DNA of 33,122 bases from Parachitinimonas caeni (GTDB taxonomy: Bacteria > Pseudomonadota > Gammaproteobacteria > Burkholderiales > Chitinimonadaceae), in assembly GCF_030129945.1 (NCBI RefSeq), contig NZ_JARRAF010000044.1, forward strand, positions 1-33,122, written 5' to 3'. The notes under the pieces were generated by a model. The model saw only the letters and a list, made by a program, of their open reading frames with translations. It did no database searches and was not told the DNA's origin. Position numbers and translations under genes: made by a program. Shown here piece by piece: positions 22,997-31,771 of the stretch (position 1 is its first letter; the number at the start of each line of letters is the position of its first letter).

Positions 22997-24634
22997 TCAG
23001 CCCGGTGCCAGATAGCCATCGCGTTCCATACCCGCAACCACAACCCGGTTGCGACCCCGGCGTTTGGCGTGATAGAGCGCTTCATCCGCCTCTTTTACCA
23101 AGTCTTCACCGTACTTCCACTGGGGAAAACTGGCAACGCCGCTCGAGAAGGTACTGTTGAAACTGTTGTCCGCATAGGGGTGTTTGATCTGTGAAAAATC
23201 ACGGCGGATGCGATCCAGCACCCGGAAGGCGGTTTCTCCATCGGTATCGGGCAGGGCAACCAGAAATTCCTCCCCGCCATAGCGGCCGATGATGTCGTTG
23301 CGGCGCAAGCGTTGTTTGAGTAGCCAAGCCAGGCTACGAATTACCTGATCGCCAATCGGGTGGCCGTAGTGGTCGTTCACCCGCTTGAAATGGTCAATGT
23401 CGATCATGGCGACCGACAGTGGACTATCCACTTTGGTGGCATTGGCAAGCGCCGCATCCAGCGAGCGCTTGCTGCTGGTGTGATTGAGCAGACCGGTAAG
23501 GCTGTCATGAAACATGGAGCGGCGCAGGGCGCGGTAACGCTCGATCTTGCTTTTGACGATCGCGTTGAGGAAGACCGGATTGAATGGCTTGGTCAGAAAG
23601 TGATCGCCCCCCAGCCGCAAGGCATCAATTTGCAGGGCGACGTCGGTCTCGCCCGAGAGATAGACAATGGGCACACTAAGAAACTGCGGATGCTGCCGTA
23701 TCACCCGTGCGGCTTCGACCCCGGTACAGGTGGGCATATACATATCCATCAGGATCAAGTCGGGGTTATAGCTCTTCATGGCGTCGAGCACGAAGCGTGG
23801 ATCGTCGATAGCATGGCTATCGACACCGTTTTCTTCGAGCGTACGCTGGATCAGGCGGGTCGCAGTATGCGAATCCTCAACCACCAGTACCCGGTAGTCT
23901 TCCTGTTCCTGGTTGTCGTTCAGTTCCAGTATTTTGGCCAGGATGATCGGCATGCCCGTGCCTTCTGGAAAACAGTGGTCACAGCCGGCTGTCAGCGCCG
24001 CTTGTAGCGAGTCGAAGTCGGAGGGGACGGACAGGCCAATCAGATCGCTGCTACCAAAGCGCTTGCGTAGTTCGCGGACCCGCTCTGGCCAGCTGTCGGC
24101 TTCCAGTCCGGCAATGTTCAGCAGCAGCAGTGGCACATCGGCAATGACGGGGGGCATGGCATCCCAGTGCTGGAATTCGACCCGTACACCAAAGTAGCTG
24201 AGCTGGGACAGCATCTCGCGCCAGGTGGCGGGGGCGTGGCCCACAAACCAGACTTCGCGTTGCTTGGGAATATCGACAACGGCAGTAGCATTGGCGCCAC
24301 CTGCCCGGCGTTCCTCTTGTGGTTTGCCGTGGGTGGCAATGAATTCGGCAATGGCTTGCTGTAGCGTGTCTACCTTGATCTGCAGGGTTTCGATAGTCGC
24401 TTCGGGCAGGGGATGGCTTTCGCTGGTGCCGAAAAGGGTCAGGGCCAGTTGTTCCAGATCATGTCCGGCATGGGTGACACCGGCGACCGACTTGGCAATC
24501 AGAAATTCACAAAAGCTGTTGAGGGTGACGGCGAACTCGACAAATTCTTCAAAGGTCGGGTTGCCGCGATAGTGGCGCCAGGTTGCGACCAAAGACGAAC
24601 ATTTCTGATTGAGTTCGACGGGAGAACACGACAT
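22997..24634 (-). CDS. Response regulator diguanylate cyclase (REC-REC-GGDEF)
   Basis: The 545-aa protein would make cyclic di-GMP under two-component control. An N-terminal helical region (with THAGHDLEQLAL, possibly a degenerate HPt) precedes a degenerate receiver (residues about 120-240) lacking the acidic pocket. A complete receiver follows: VVEDS, phospho-Asp in LMDMYMP, LSGE and LTKPF. The C-terminal domain has the active signature GGEEF (453-457). A typical RxxD inhibitory site is not obvious. The ATG at 24634 is used; a TTG 24 bases upstream is possible. No histidine kinase is adjacent. Confidence 0.9.
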   Translation of the reverse strand: MSCSPVELNQKCSSLVATWRHYRGNPTFEEFVEFAVTLNSFCEFLIAKSVAGVTHAGHDLEQLALTLFGTSESHPLPEATIETLQIKVDTLQQAIAEFIATHGKPQEERRAGGANATAVVDIPKQREVWFVGHAPATWREMLSQLSYFGVRVEFQHWDAMPPVIADVPLLLLNIAGLEADSWPERVRELRKRFGSSDLIGLSVPSDFDSLQAALTAGCDHCFPEGTGMPIILAKILELNDNQEQEDYRVLVVEDSHTATRLIQRTLEENGVDSHAIDDPRFVLDAMKSYNPDLILMDMYMPTCTGVEAARVIRQHPQFLSVPIVYLSGETDVALQIDALRLGGDHFLTKPFNPVFLNAIVKSKIERYRALRRSMFHDSLTGLLNHTSSKRSLDAALANATKVDSPLSVAMIDIDHFKRVNDHYGHPIGDQVIRSLAWLLKQRLRRNDIIGRYGGEEFLVALPDTDGETAFRVLDRIRRDFSQIKHPYADNSFNSTFSSGVASFPQWKYGEDLVKEADEALYHAKRRGRNRVVVAGMERDGYLAPG

Positions 24635-24792
24635 GGTAGGTGGAAATATCTTCGTCAATAGATAAAGGCTGCATTCAGCGCGCCTGTGCAGGTTGTTGGC
24701 AGGTCATTACCACTCATGCCGGCCCGGCTGTAGCGGCAGGCTGTGAAAACGCAGTGCGGCGCGCGCAACCATTCCGCACGCAACCATTCATT

Positions 24793-24807
24793 AACGTCAA
24801 CAGAGCC
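24793..24807. repeat. Solo MITE-family right end
   Basis: AACGTCAACAGAGCC matches the last 15 bases of the element at 21447-21711 exactly. No matching left end lies within the expected 265 bases upstream, where the GGDEF gene is intact. It is a likely remnant. Confidence 0.5.
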
Positions 24808-24975
24808 TTGGCAGGGTCGGTCGAAAGCCTGGCTTTCATTGCGCTTTGCAAGGTCGATGGGTCTGGCGTGGCGTGATACGACGTCCTCGTCGTTGGCACG
24901 ATTCAGAGTTAAGACCTGACAAACGGTACGGAAGTTTTCCGGTGAAGCGCTTCGGGCCTGGTGCCACTGCCAACC

Positions 24976-24991
24976 AAACGTCCACACAGCC
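24976..24991. repeat. Second, diverged MITE-family right end
   Basis: AAACGTCCACACAGCC matches the family end at 14 of 16 bases and is followed by TA, as at both larger copies. It lies in the same orientation as the solo end about 180 bases upstream, so the two cannot form one intact element. Confidence 0.4.
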
Positions 24992-25045
24992 TAATCCATC
25001 CTAGTCCGGATAAAAGGCGAATTCACGCCAGGATTGCAGCCAGTG

Positions 25046-25077
25046 CCGCGAGCGTGAGCGGTTTCACGCTATCGCGG
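25046..25077. other. Long hairpin downstream of dapD
   Basis: CCGCGAGCGTGA pairs with TCACGCTATCGCGG, apart from a 2-base bulge, around a 6-base loop. It lies about 75 bases past the dapD stop. A second GC stem (GGCCGG at 25095 with CCGGCC at 25112) lies between them. Neither has a T-run, so they may be Rho-assisted ends or remnants of a repeat. Confidence 0.5.
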
Positions 25078-25149
25078 CCCGGCATCGACAGCACGGCCGG
25101 GCAACCACTATCCGGCCGAACCTGATGCGCCCATCGTGTCTGGGGCAGC

Positions 25150-25971
25150 TTAGTCGCCGCGCAACAGCTCGTTGATGCCGACTTTGGCGCGGGTTTTGGC
25201 ATCGACCTTTTTGACGATGACCGCGCAGTAGAGGCTGTACTTGCCGTCAGCGGATGGCAAGTTGCCGGAAACCACAACCGATCCGGCCGGTACTCGGCCG
25301 TAGCTGATTTCGCCGGTTTCGCGGTCATAGATTTTGGTGCTCTGACCGATATACACCCCCATCGAGATGACCGAGCCTTCTTCGACGATCACGCCTTCAA
25401 CAATTTCAGAGCGCGCGCCGATAAAGCAGTTGTCTTCAATGATGGTGGGGTTAGCCTGCAGCGGCTCCAGGACACCACCGATGCCAACGCCTCCCGATAG
25501 ATGGACGTTCTTGCCAATCTGGGCGCAGGAGCCGACGGTGGCCCAGGTATCCACCATGGTGCCTTCGCCGACATAGGCGCCGATATTGACGTAAGACGGC
25601 ATCAGCACCACGTTTTTGCCGATAAAGCTACCGTGTCGGGCGACCGCAGGGGGGACCACCCGAAAGCCGCCTTCGCGGAAGTCGTCAGCGGTGTAGTCGT
25701 CAAACTTCGACGGAACCTTATCGAAGTAGTGGGTGTAGGCACCGGCCAGACGCTCGTTATCGTGGGCACGGAAATACAGTAATACCGCCTTCTTGACCCA
25801 TTCGTGGGTGATCCACTGACCATCAATCTTCTCCGCGACGCGCAGATGGCCGCGATCCAGCTCGGCGATGACCTGGCTGATGGCGTCTTTCAGATTGGTG
25901 TCGATGGTGGCGGCTGTGATGTCGGCGCGGCGTTCAAATGCCGCTTCGATAACCGGCTGGATCGGGTGCAT
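25150..25971 (-). CDS. dapD: 2,3,4,5-tetrahydropyridine-2,6-dicarboxylate N-succinyltransferase
   Basis: This 273-aa enzyme transfers succinate from succinyl-CoA to tetrahydrodipicolinate in the lysine and meso-diaminopimelate pathway, in the cytosol. The N-terminal helical domain ([14 protein letters not shown]) and the left-handed beta-helix of hexapeptide repeats ([42 protein letters not shown]) are both complete, and the length is the family norm. The ATG at 25971 gives the conserved start [11 protein letters not shown] and has an AAAGGA site; the frame is open further upstream but those residues are not part of the family. It stands alone here, without dapC or dapE. Confidence 0.97.
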   Translation of the reverse strand: MHPIQPVIEAAFERRADITAATIDTNLKDAISQVIAELDRGHLRVAEKIDGQWITHEWVKKAVLLYFRAHDNERLAGAYTHYFDKVPSKFDDYTADDFREGGFRVVPPAVARHGSFIGKNVVLMPSYVNIGAYVGEGTMVDTWATVGSCAQIGKNVHLSGGVGIGGVLEPLQANPTIIEDNCFIGARSEIVEGVIVEEGSVISMGVYIGQSTKIYDRETGEISYGRVPAGSVVVSGNLPSADGKYSLYCAVIVKKVDAKTRAKVGINELLRGD

Positions 25972-26069
25972 ATGTAGTCCTTTATTGGGTAAGGGGGGAA
26001 TCATGGTTCTGTCTCCTCTTTCAACCTGCCTTGTTGTGGCGGCAGGCTGCGGTGTTGTTCGAGACGCCC

Positions 26070-26792
26070 TCAATGCTGCGGGAGCATCAGATCCGCCAGG
26101 GCGGTCAGGGATGGCGCAGTCAGGTCATAGTGACTGGCAGAGTGGGGCTCGAATGTCGTCCGTTTGCCATATTCGTCTGGACGAGGAATATACGCGGTTT
26201 TCAGGCCAATACTCCGCGCTGCGCGCAGGTCGCTCAAGTGGGCAGTCACCATCATCACCTGATCGGGATTCAGACCCAGTCTGGCCACCGCCTGGCGGTA
26301 CATCGCCGGGTCGGGTTTGTAGCTTTCCAGCAGATCGGCAGACAGGATATGGTCCCAGCCCAGGCCTGCATGTGCGCTGAGCGCACGCAGCAAGGGCTCG
26401 CTACCGTTTGATAGGGTGGCCACGGTGAAATGGCAGCGCAGGCGGACAAGGCCTTCCGCGCTATCGGGCCAGCCGTCGAGCTGGCGCCAGACGAGATTGA
26501 AGTCTGCGCGCTCATCCTCCTTCAGCGTTTCGAGGCCAAAACGCGGGGCAAGTTCATCAAGAATTTCCCGGTGGATGGCGTCGATATCCCGCCAAGGCGC
26601 TTGCTGGGTGAGGATGGCATCCAGCTTGGGTCGATAGCCGGCACGCCAGGCCTCAGCAAAGGCGGGCCAGTCCAGCAAGGCAAAGCGTTGCCCGAATCGG
26701 CGCTGCCCGGTGCGGACGATGGTGGCGCGCCAGTCAACCAGCGTGCCGAAAACGTCAAATAGCAGGGCTTGAATCGGGGGCTGGGTCGACAT
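26070..26792 (-). CDS. HAD-superfamily hydrolase, haloacid dehalogenase type II-like
   Basis: The 240-aa protein has HAD motif I with nucleophile Asp13 ([11 protein letters not shown]), motif II Ser in TLSNGSEP, motif III Lys in [10 protein letters not shown] and a motif IV region [17 protein letters not shown]. The FGTLVDW start and the AH-x-x-DL pattern point to the L-2-haloacid dehalogenase branch; real substrates are often unknown phosphate esters or haloacids. The ATG at 26792 is chosen because the conserved motif I lies just after it. It begins 14 bases after the alpha/beta hydrolase stop, so the two are probably co-transcribed. Confidence 0.88.
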   Translation of the reverse strand: MSTQPPIQALLFDVFGTLVDWRATIVRTGQRRFGQRFALLDWPAFAEAWRAGYRPKLDAILTQQAPWRDIDAIHREILDELAPRFGLETLKEDERADFNLVWRQLDGWPDSAEGLVRLRCHFTVATLSNGSEPLLRALSAHAGLGWDHILSADLLESYKPDPAMYRQAVARLGLNPDQVMMVTAHLSDLRAARSIGLKTAYIPRPDEYGKRTTFEPHSASHYDLTAPSLTALADLMLPQH

Positions 26793-26806
26793 AAAGCAGT
26801 TGGGGG

Positions 26807-27439
26807 TCAGGCCGATTGGCCGGCAAGCTGGCGGCAGGTTGAGATCAAGTCTGCCGTCACGATCCGCGAGTTCATGATGAAGGTGTGCATGGCGTCGATG
26901 CGCAGGATGCGGGCACCGGGCAGTTGTACTTCCGACCAGCCTAATACGCCATCGTTGTCTTCGTTGCCAAACGGTGACCACCGGCCACGCGGGCCGGCAA
27001 CGCCTGCATAGATTGTGGTGGGAACGTCTGGCACCGGCAGTGCGGCCATGAAGTCGGGCTCGCCCAGTCGCTGGCCGATTTCGCCCGTACCCAGGCGGTA
27101 GAGCGGGTTGCGCCGAAAAAAACGGGCCGCCTTCGATGCTACGGTAGGGGGAGCCATGAAGGCACAGGCCAGTGGCGGGCGGGGAAGATCTGGCAGGCAG
27201 GCCCGAATCAGCACCGAGCCCAGCGAGTGACCGGCGAGCAGGAAGGGCGCGGCGCCCGCATGCCGGTGGATCTGACGCAGCAGGCGCTCCCGGCAGGAGG
27301 CAAAGCGCTCAAACGCCGCAACATAACCAAAGCAGTGGGTACGAAAACCCGCCTGCCGCAAGCGCCAGGCCAGAATCTGCATCGACAGCGGGCTACGCCC
27401 CATGCCATGCACCAGAAATGCCGAAATCGGGGCTTGCAT
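26807..27439 (-). CDS. Alpha/beta hydrolase, small lipase/esterase-like
   Basis: The 210-aa enzyme shows the fold clearly: FLVHGMGRSP (oxyanion region), the nucleophile elbow GHSLGS with Ser72, a likely acid in NEDNDGV (Asp161 or Asp163) and His185 in DAMHTFIMNS. The NDGV pattern is shared with PGAP1-like and triacylglycerol-lipase-like esterases. There is no signal peptide. It lies between the DHCW cupin (15-base gap) and the HAD hydrolase, in one likely three-gene unit. Confidence 0.85.
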   Translation of the reverse strand: MQAPISAFLVHGMGRSPLSMQILAWRLRQAGFRTHCFGYVAAFERFASCRERLLRQIHRHAGAAPFLLAGHSLGSVLIRACLPDLPRPPLACAFMAPPTVASKAARFFRRNPLYRLGTGEIGQRLGEPDFMAALPVPDVPTTIYAGVAGPRGRWSPFGNEDNDGVLGWSEVQLPGARILRIDAMHTFIMNSRIVTADLISTCRQLAGQSA

Positions 27440-27454
27440 GCCGCCGGCTACCCC

Positions 27455-27784
27455 TTAGTCAACAATAAACAGCTTGGCACCGACGTCGGTATACGACCGG
27501 TGCGGTTCCGCCTCGTCCGCCACCTGATAGCTCATGCCGGGCCGCAGTACGAAGCGGCGGCCATCGGCCAGCTCGGTGTGCAATTCACCGTCCAGGCACA
27601 GCAGGATATGGCCTTTATTGCACCAATGATCAGCCATATAACCAGCCGAATATTCGACCATACGTACTCTTACATTACCAAAGCGACGGGTGCGCCATAA
27701 GGCCATTCCCCGCTCGCCTTGATGCTCGGTAGCAGAAATGCTGGACCAATCGGTAATGCCAAACGGAATATCCTGAATATTCAT
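27455..27784 (-). CDS. DHCW-motif cupin-fold protein
   Basis: The 109-aa protein matches the small cupin family named for its DHCW motif: MADHWCNKGHILLCLDGEL is followed by RRFVLRPGMSYQVAD and SYTDVGAKLFIVD. Such proteins have one cupin barrel and probably bind a metal through the His residues; their reaction is unknown. Length is normal for the family. It is the first gene of the cupin, alpha/beta hydrolase, HAD series. Confidence 0.88.
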   Translation of the reverse strand: MNIQDIPFGITDWSSISATEHQGERGMALWRTRRFGNVRVRMVEYSAGYMADHWCNKGHILLCLDGELHTELADGRRFVLRPGMSYQVADEAEPHRSYTDVGAKLFIVD

Positions 27785-28129
27785 ATCGGGGAATAAGGTC
27801 TTGTATTGTATTTAAAAATTGTCAGTTGGCCGGATTGGCATCTATTGATACATCGTCAAACAAGCGTCGCAGAGCGCTAATATCTGGAGAAGGTAGAAGA
27901 ATCGGAAAGTCTCAATCTTTTAACCTCCTTATGCTGCCTGTCTTTCCGCCGGCAGTGATTGACTGCAAAAGCAGGCGGTGCCATGACATGGACAGATATA
28001 GGCAGATATCGACAGGGATTGTGCCATAGTCGCCCGGCTATCGAATGCCCGATACAGAATTTACCGAAAGCAGGTTTATCTTGCCTCAAGCCATCAACCC
28101 CGAGGACTGATGAATTGAGGCGGGGTATT
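27785..28129. other. 345-base gap, no gene seen
   Basis: No frame here has convincing coding character on either strand. The gap should hold the promoter of the cupin gene and the end of the transporter transcript. CAGATAT occurs twice about 10 bases apart near 27992-28008, which may be chance. Confidence 0.4.
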
Positions 28130-29035
28130 TCAATCAGCAATATCCGGCTCGAAAAAACTCCATTTGATTTGCGGGAAGGCAGCTTTGAGTGCGGCTTCAA
28201 TCCGGTTGATTTCGGTAACCTGTTCGGCCGCTGTTTCGGCTTTTACCTTGGCTTTTACCGCCACCATTACATCATTACCCAATTGCAGGGTAATGATATT
28301 GAATACCTTTTCAATCGCAGAGTCTGCTTCGAGATGCGCGCGCATGGCGCTGCGCACTTCCGGCTCGACACTCTGGCCGATCAGCAAAGCTTTGATTTCC
28401 ACGCCGATGAACAAAGCTACGCCAATCAGCAAAACGCCTATCACGATGCCACCCAGCGCATCCCACATCGGGTTGTCGGTGATCGTAGCCATGCAGACAG
28501 CCGCCAATGCAACAGCCAGACCTGCCAAAGCCGCGACATCCTCACCCAGAATCACCACCAGCTCGCTCTGGCGGGTTTCCTGTGCCCACCGCAGTAGTCC
28601 TTTGCCGCCGCGAAGTTTATTGATCTCGCGCATAGCTCCCCATAGTGAGATCGACTCGGCCACGACCCCAAAAGCCAGAACGCCGATTGCCAGCCAGGGT
28701 GCTTCCATCTGCTCGGGATCTTGCAGCTTGTGTACGCCTTCGTAAATCGAGAACAGCCCCCCCAGGCTGAACAGCATCAAGGCCACGATAAACGACCAGA
28801 AGTAAATGGCTTTGCCGTAACCGAGTGGAAAGTCTGGCGAAGGCGGGGTCTTGGCGGCCTTCAGACCCCAGATCAACAAGGCTTGATTTCCGCAATCGGC
28901 GAAGGAATGAACCGCTTCGGCCAGCATCGAGCCAGAGCCGGTATAAAGCGCAGCCCCCAGCTTGGAAACACCAATGGCAAAGTTCGCTCCCAAGGCAAAA
29001 AAAATGGACTTCAAGGAATCTGCTTGCGCGGACAT
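28130..29035 (-). CDS. Cation diffusion facilitator transporter, ZnT9-like group
   Basis: The 301-aa membrane protein is a CDF-family metal/proton antiporter with six predicted helices and a C-terminal cytosolic domain (about 215-301). The helix-2 metal site is His43/Asp47 in AEAVHSFADCGNQ. The helix-5 site reads LGEDVAALAGL and lacks the usual His, as in the ZnT9-like branch, together with LGYGKAIYFWSFIVAL. Zinc is the usual ion, but this branch is less well defined. A CAGGAG site precedes the ATG. It is transcribed away from the DUF5648-like gene. Confidence 0.9.
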   Translation of the reverse strand: MSAQADSLKSIFFALGANFAIGVSKLGAALYTGSGSMLAEAVHSFADCGNQALLIWGLKAAKTPPSPDFPLGYGKAIYFWSFIVALMLFSLGGLFSIYEGVHKLQDPEQMEAPWLAIGVLAFGVVAESISLWGAMREINKLRGGKGLLRWAQETRQSELVVILGEDVAALAGLAVALAAVCMATITDNPMWDALGGIVIGVLLIGVALFIGVEIKALLIGQSVEPEVRSAMRAHLEADSAIEKVFNIITLQLGNDVMVAVKAKVKAETAAEQVTEINRIEAALKAAFPQIKWSFFEPDIAD

Positions 29036-29426
29036 GGTGGTGCGCTCCTGTTGTTATTGGCTGTGCAGGGAATTTAGCAGGTTTTGGCAATGGTCGTGTC
29101 GGGCCGACCAATTATATTAGGGACAAATGTCCCGAATTGCTGGATTTAAAATATGGAGAATTGGTAATGGTTGTTGCCTTTTGGTTGGGATGATTTTCTA
29201 TACATTACAATCAATTAGATAATCTTATTATTTGGTAAGTAATAAGTAATGGTTGCATGGATTTGGATGGGGTTTTATAGTTCGGCCCCGGTATGAATTG
29301 GATTACGGTGATAGGTTTTGTAATGATCATTATTTAAATAGACGGTGCTGATCTATTTGTGGGATTTTTACGCCTTTCATGGTGGTTAATTCATCTGTTT
29401 AAAACATAAAAACTTGAGGTGAAGAT
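29036..29426. other. Divergent intergenic region of about 390 bases
   Basis: This AT-rich gap lies between the CDF transporter (minus) and the secreted DUF5648-like protein (plus). It contains the palindrome listed separately. I see no small gene or RNA with confidence. Confidence 0.4.
29120..29133. promoter_or_regulatory. Perfect palindrome GGGACA-AA-TGTCCC
   Basis: A 6+6 inverted repeat with a 2-base centre lies 85 bases upstream of the CDF transporter start. It looks like a dimeric repressor or activator site. I cannot assign a regulator; a metal-sensing one would fit the neighbour. Confidence 0.4.
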
Positions 29427-30065
29427 ATGAAATTGACGATGAAAAAGCTGGCTTTGGGTTTGCTTGGAACGTTGGCAGCAGGCAGCGCTTTGGCGGCGCA
29501 ATATGCGCCTTTGCACCGCTACGCCTTCACTTGGCGACCCGAAATGCACTACTACACTTTGGAGGGGGATAGTGACCCGATTGTTTCGGGTATTCGAGCA
29601 CAGTGGCGGCATGAAGGCATTGTCGGCTACATGCTTAACCAGATGATTCCTATCCCAAGCGGTTCGAATTTTGTCCCACTGTTGAGCTATCAACACAGAA
29701 ACCCGAATGGCTCCTCCGGCCACCCCACTACGCAAGACTTTTTCCTGACTGCAAATCCATCGGAGATTCCTGCGGGATATGGAGAGTGGGAATTTAAAGG
29801 CTATCTGGGCGCTTGCTTGAAGAATCCAACCCCTGAAACCAAACCTCTGTATAGGTATTTTAATCCTTCAGTCAGGTTCCGCTTGCCAGGGTTTCCGGAT
29901 CGTTCCAGCGCACATTTTTACACCTCCGATGTCAATGAACTGGGTGGCGGTGCATATGGCTGGTATTACGAGGGTATCGTATGCCACATTTTCAAGAATG
30001 ATCGAGGAACGGCCTCGGCTGGGTTAAATGAGTTTGAGGCACCGGACACTGAACAGGCTGAATAA
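29427..30065 (+). CDS. Secreted DUF5648-like protein
   Basis: The 212-aa product has a Sec signal peptide (KKLALGLLGTLAAGSALA, cleavage near residue 24). The mature part has two versions of a unit typical of DUF5648: PLHRYAFTWRPEMHYYTLEG with HEGIVGYML, and PLYRYFNPSVRF with SAHFYTSDVNEL and WYYEGIVCHIF. In the family these units often decorate extracellular enzymes; alone, the role is unknown. A GAGGTG site precedes the ATG and a strong terminator follows, so it is a single-gene unit. Confidence 0.75.
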   Translation: MKLTMKKLALGLLGTLAAGSALAAQYAPLHRYAFTWRPEMHYYTLEGDSDPIVSGIRAQWRHEGIVGYMLNQMIPIPSGSNFVPLLSYQHRNPNGSSGHPTTQDFFLTANPSEIPAGYGEWEFKGYLGACLKNPTPETKPLYRYFNPSVRFRLPGFPDRSSAHFYTSDVNELGGGAYGWYYEGIVCHIFKNDRGTASAGLNEFEAPDTEQAE

Positions 30066-30083
30066 GTCTTGATTGATTTTGGC

Positions 30084-30116
30084 AAAAAGGGCTTTGCGTG
30101 ATGCAAAGCCCTTTTT
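30084..30116 (+). terminator. Rho-independent terminator
   Basis: A 14-base stem, centred on AGGGCTTTGC with GCAAAGCCCT, closes a GTGAT loop and is flanked by A and T runs (TTTTTT after the stem). It lies 18 bases after the stop of the secreted protein gene. Confidence 0.92.
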
Positions 30117-30228
30117 TATTGATCTATTTAATTAAGATTTTAGAAATGCATCGTGACTTGGGCGCAATCTGCGCATCAAGCCGCGCAAGCCAAAAGCGTT
30201 GTCGGAGCCGGATGGTCAGGGAGCCTGC

Positions 30229-31356
30229 TTACCCTGAATGATGCGCGTAATGGGTTGGGTTGACGCTTGGCTTTCTGGTTAGCGTGTTGGCAAAGGTGAT
30301 GCAGGGGCGCTCAAGGGCGCGATGGCTTAACCAAGCTAGCGGAATAGTCACCAGTACCGATATTGCAAACAGCAGGTTGTCGAGCAGATTTGGCCAACGC
30401 TGGCAGAGTGCCGGATCCAGGGTAGCAAAGCCGAGCGTGCCGAGAATGTAGAGCACCGGGAAGTGCCATAAGTAGAAGCTGTACGAAATCCTGCCCAAAA
30501 AATGGCTCAAACGCGTGTCGAGCAGCGGGATGCTCGTACGCCCCTCGCTGGCGCTGAGCAGGCTGATGACAGCGAATGCCGCGATACTGCTCACTACCCA
30601 GCCCGCGGCATGCGTTTCCGGAATCAGATGATTGCTGACGCAAAGTGCTGCAAATGCGGCGATCACGCCCCACCGGATCTGCTGGCCGTTCAGGCGTTTG
30701 CTGAGCCATTGCGAGAAGCTGCCGGCGTGCATGCCCAGCAGGAACATGAACACGAACCCGCTACGAGCAAAGCCGTAAAGCGGCGTGGCTAAAAAGAACA
30801 CTGTCCAGCCCACGAGCAACAAGGCCGCTAGCACAAACGAGCGTCGGGTCGCTCGCCACATCGGAACGAACAGGAGTGCCGCAATCATTTCCACCTGCAG
30901 CGTCCAGGTTACTGGATTCAGGTAATAGGTAAGAAAGAAGGCGTCGTGCAGATATACCTCCAGCGACGCACCGTTTTGCCAATACGAATGGTATTCAACC
31001 GATGCAGCCGGGTAGCGCACCGGGTGATGAACCGCAATCAGCCAGATTGCGCAGGCGGCGAGGCAAACCAGCATGGTCGGCCAGATACGCAGTACCCGGC
31101 GGGTAAGAAAGGACGTAAAGCTGGCGAAAAGTGGCGAGCTGTCACGCGAAAGGGACAGGTTCAGCACATGACCACTGAGCACAAAGAACAGGGTGACGCC
31201 TGCGCAACCATTGCCAAGGACGTTGAGCCAGGATTTGATCGCAGCAGAATCTGAATGTTGTATGGCAATGGCGCCGAGGGAGTGCGAGTAAGCAACCATC
31301 AAGGCGGCGATGCCGCGCAGGGCCTCCAGTCGGGGAGAAAAAGCAGTTTGGGTCAT
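30229..31356 (-). CDS. Acyltransferase-3 family membrane protein
   Basis: The 375-aa integral membrane protein has about ten helices and the acyltransferase-3 (OafA/NolL) signature: RLEALRGIAALMVAYSH, with the catalytic-type His of the SH pair, LFFVLSGHVLNLS and RRVLRIWPTM. Other family marks are NPVTWTLQVEM and ISYSFYLWHFPVLY. These enzymes O-acetylate surface sugars such as O-antigen or other glycans. No polysaccharide cluster is adjacent. A MITE-like element lies just upstream of its start and may have changed its promoter. Confidence 0.88.
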   Translation of the reverse strand: MTQTAFSPRLEALRGIAALMVAYSHSLGAIAIQHSDSAAIKSWLNVLGNGCAGVTLFFVLSGHVLNLSLSRDSSPLFASFTSFLTRRVLRIWPTMLVCLAACAIWLIAVHHPVRYPAASVEYHSYWQNGASLEVYLHDAFFLTYYLNPVTWTLQVEMIAALLFVPMWRATRRSFVLAALLLVGWTVFFLATPLYGFARSGFVFMFLLGMHAGSFSQWLSKRLNGQQIRWGVIAAFAALCVSNHLIPETHAAGWVVSSIAAFAVISLLSASEGRTSIPLLDTRLSHFLGRISYSFYLWHFPVLYILGTLGFATLDPALCQRWPNLLDNLLFAISVLVTIPLAWLSHRALERPCITFANTLTRKPSVNPTHYAHHSG

Positions 31357-31401
31357 GGAAGAAATGGGTTGAGATTAAGCGGCAGCATTTGCGCAGACCT
31401 G

Positions 31402-31667
31402 GGTTCTGTTGAGGTTTTTTTCGGATCGCGCTCCAAAGACAAATGGTCCGGAGCCAGAAGTCCGATGGCGGCCTACTGTCAGCAGAGCTTGAGAGGCGAG
31501 AGTCGGCAAGCTTTGTGACGATCCATTCATTCACATAGCTTGCTTACCGAGCTGTGAGGGTATACCCAGTGTGCATCGGCAGGCTAGTAGAAATCCCGCT
31601 TCGCAACGCTGGCATGTCCCCAGGGTCGATGGCCCGGCGCGACCGGAAATGAAACGTCAACAGAGCC
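31402..31667. mobile_element. 266-base MITE-like element, copy 2 (degenerate left end)
   Basis: The right end AAACGTCAACAGAGCC followed by TA is identical to copy 1. The left end reads GGTTCTGTTGAGG and is partly decayed, but both copies then share TCGGATCGCG on the left and GGCGCGACCGG on the right. The interiors are otherwise different, though the total length differs by only one base. No transposase is present. It lies between the start of the acyltransferase gene and the end of the secreted hypothetical protein gene. Confidence 0.7.
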
Positions 31668-31771
31668 TAAGCCGTGCTCTGGCGACACCCTGCTGCGCTA
31701 ACGATGCAGACGGATATCGCCAGGATTAGCCCGGCTGGCGCCTTGTTTGGCGCCAAGCACGGGTTGGTCGA

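Larger units (their letters stand above)
24659..25149. other. Non-coding gap with element remnants
   Basis: The 491 bases between the GGDEF gene and dapD hold no credible gene. They contain two short sequences matching the right end of the MITE-like family, both in the same orientation (listed separately), a small tandem repeat CGCAACCATTC twice near 24770-24790, and a long hairpin near dapD. It looks like a site of repeated insertion and decay. Confidence 0.55.

Noticed and set aside
27877-28200. Minus-strand frame in the gap before the CDF transporter as a small gene
   Set aside because: It overlaps the 3' end of the transporter gene, has no ribosome site and no coding-like composition.
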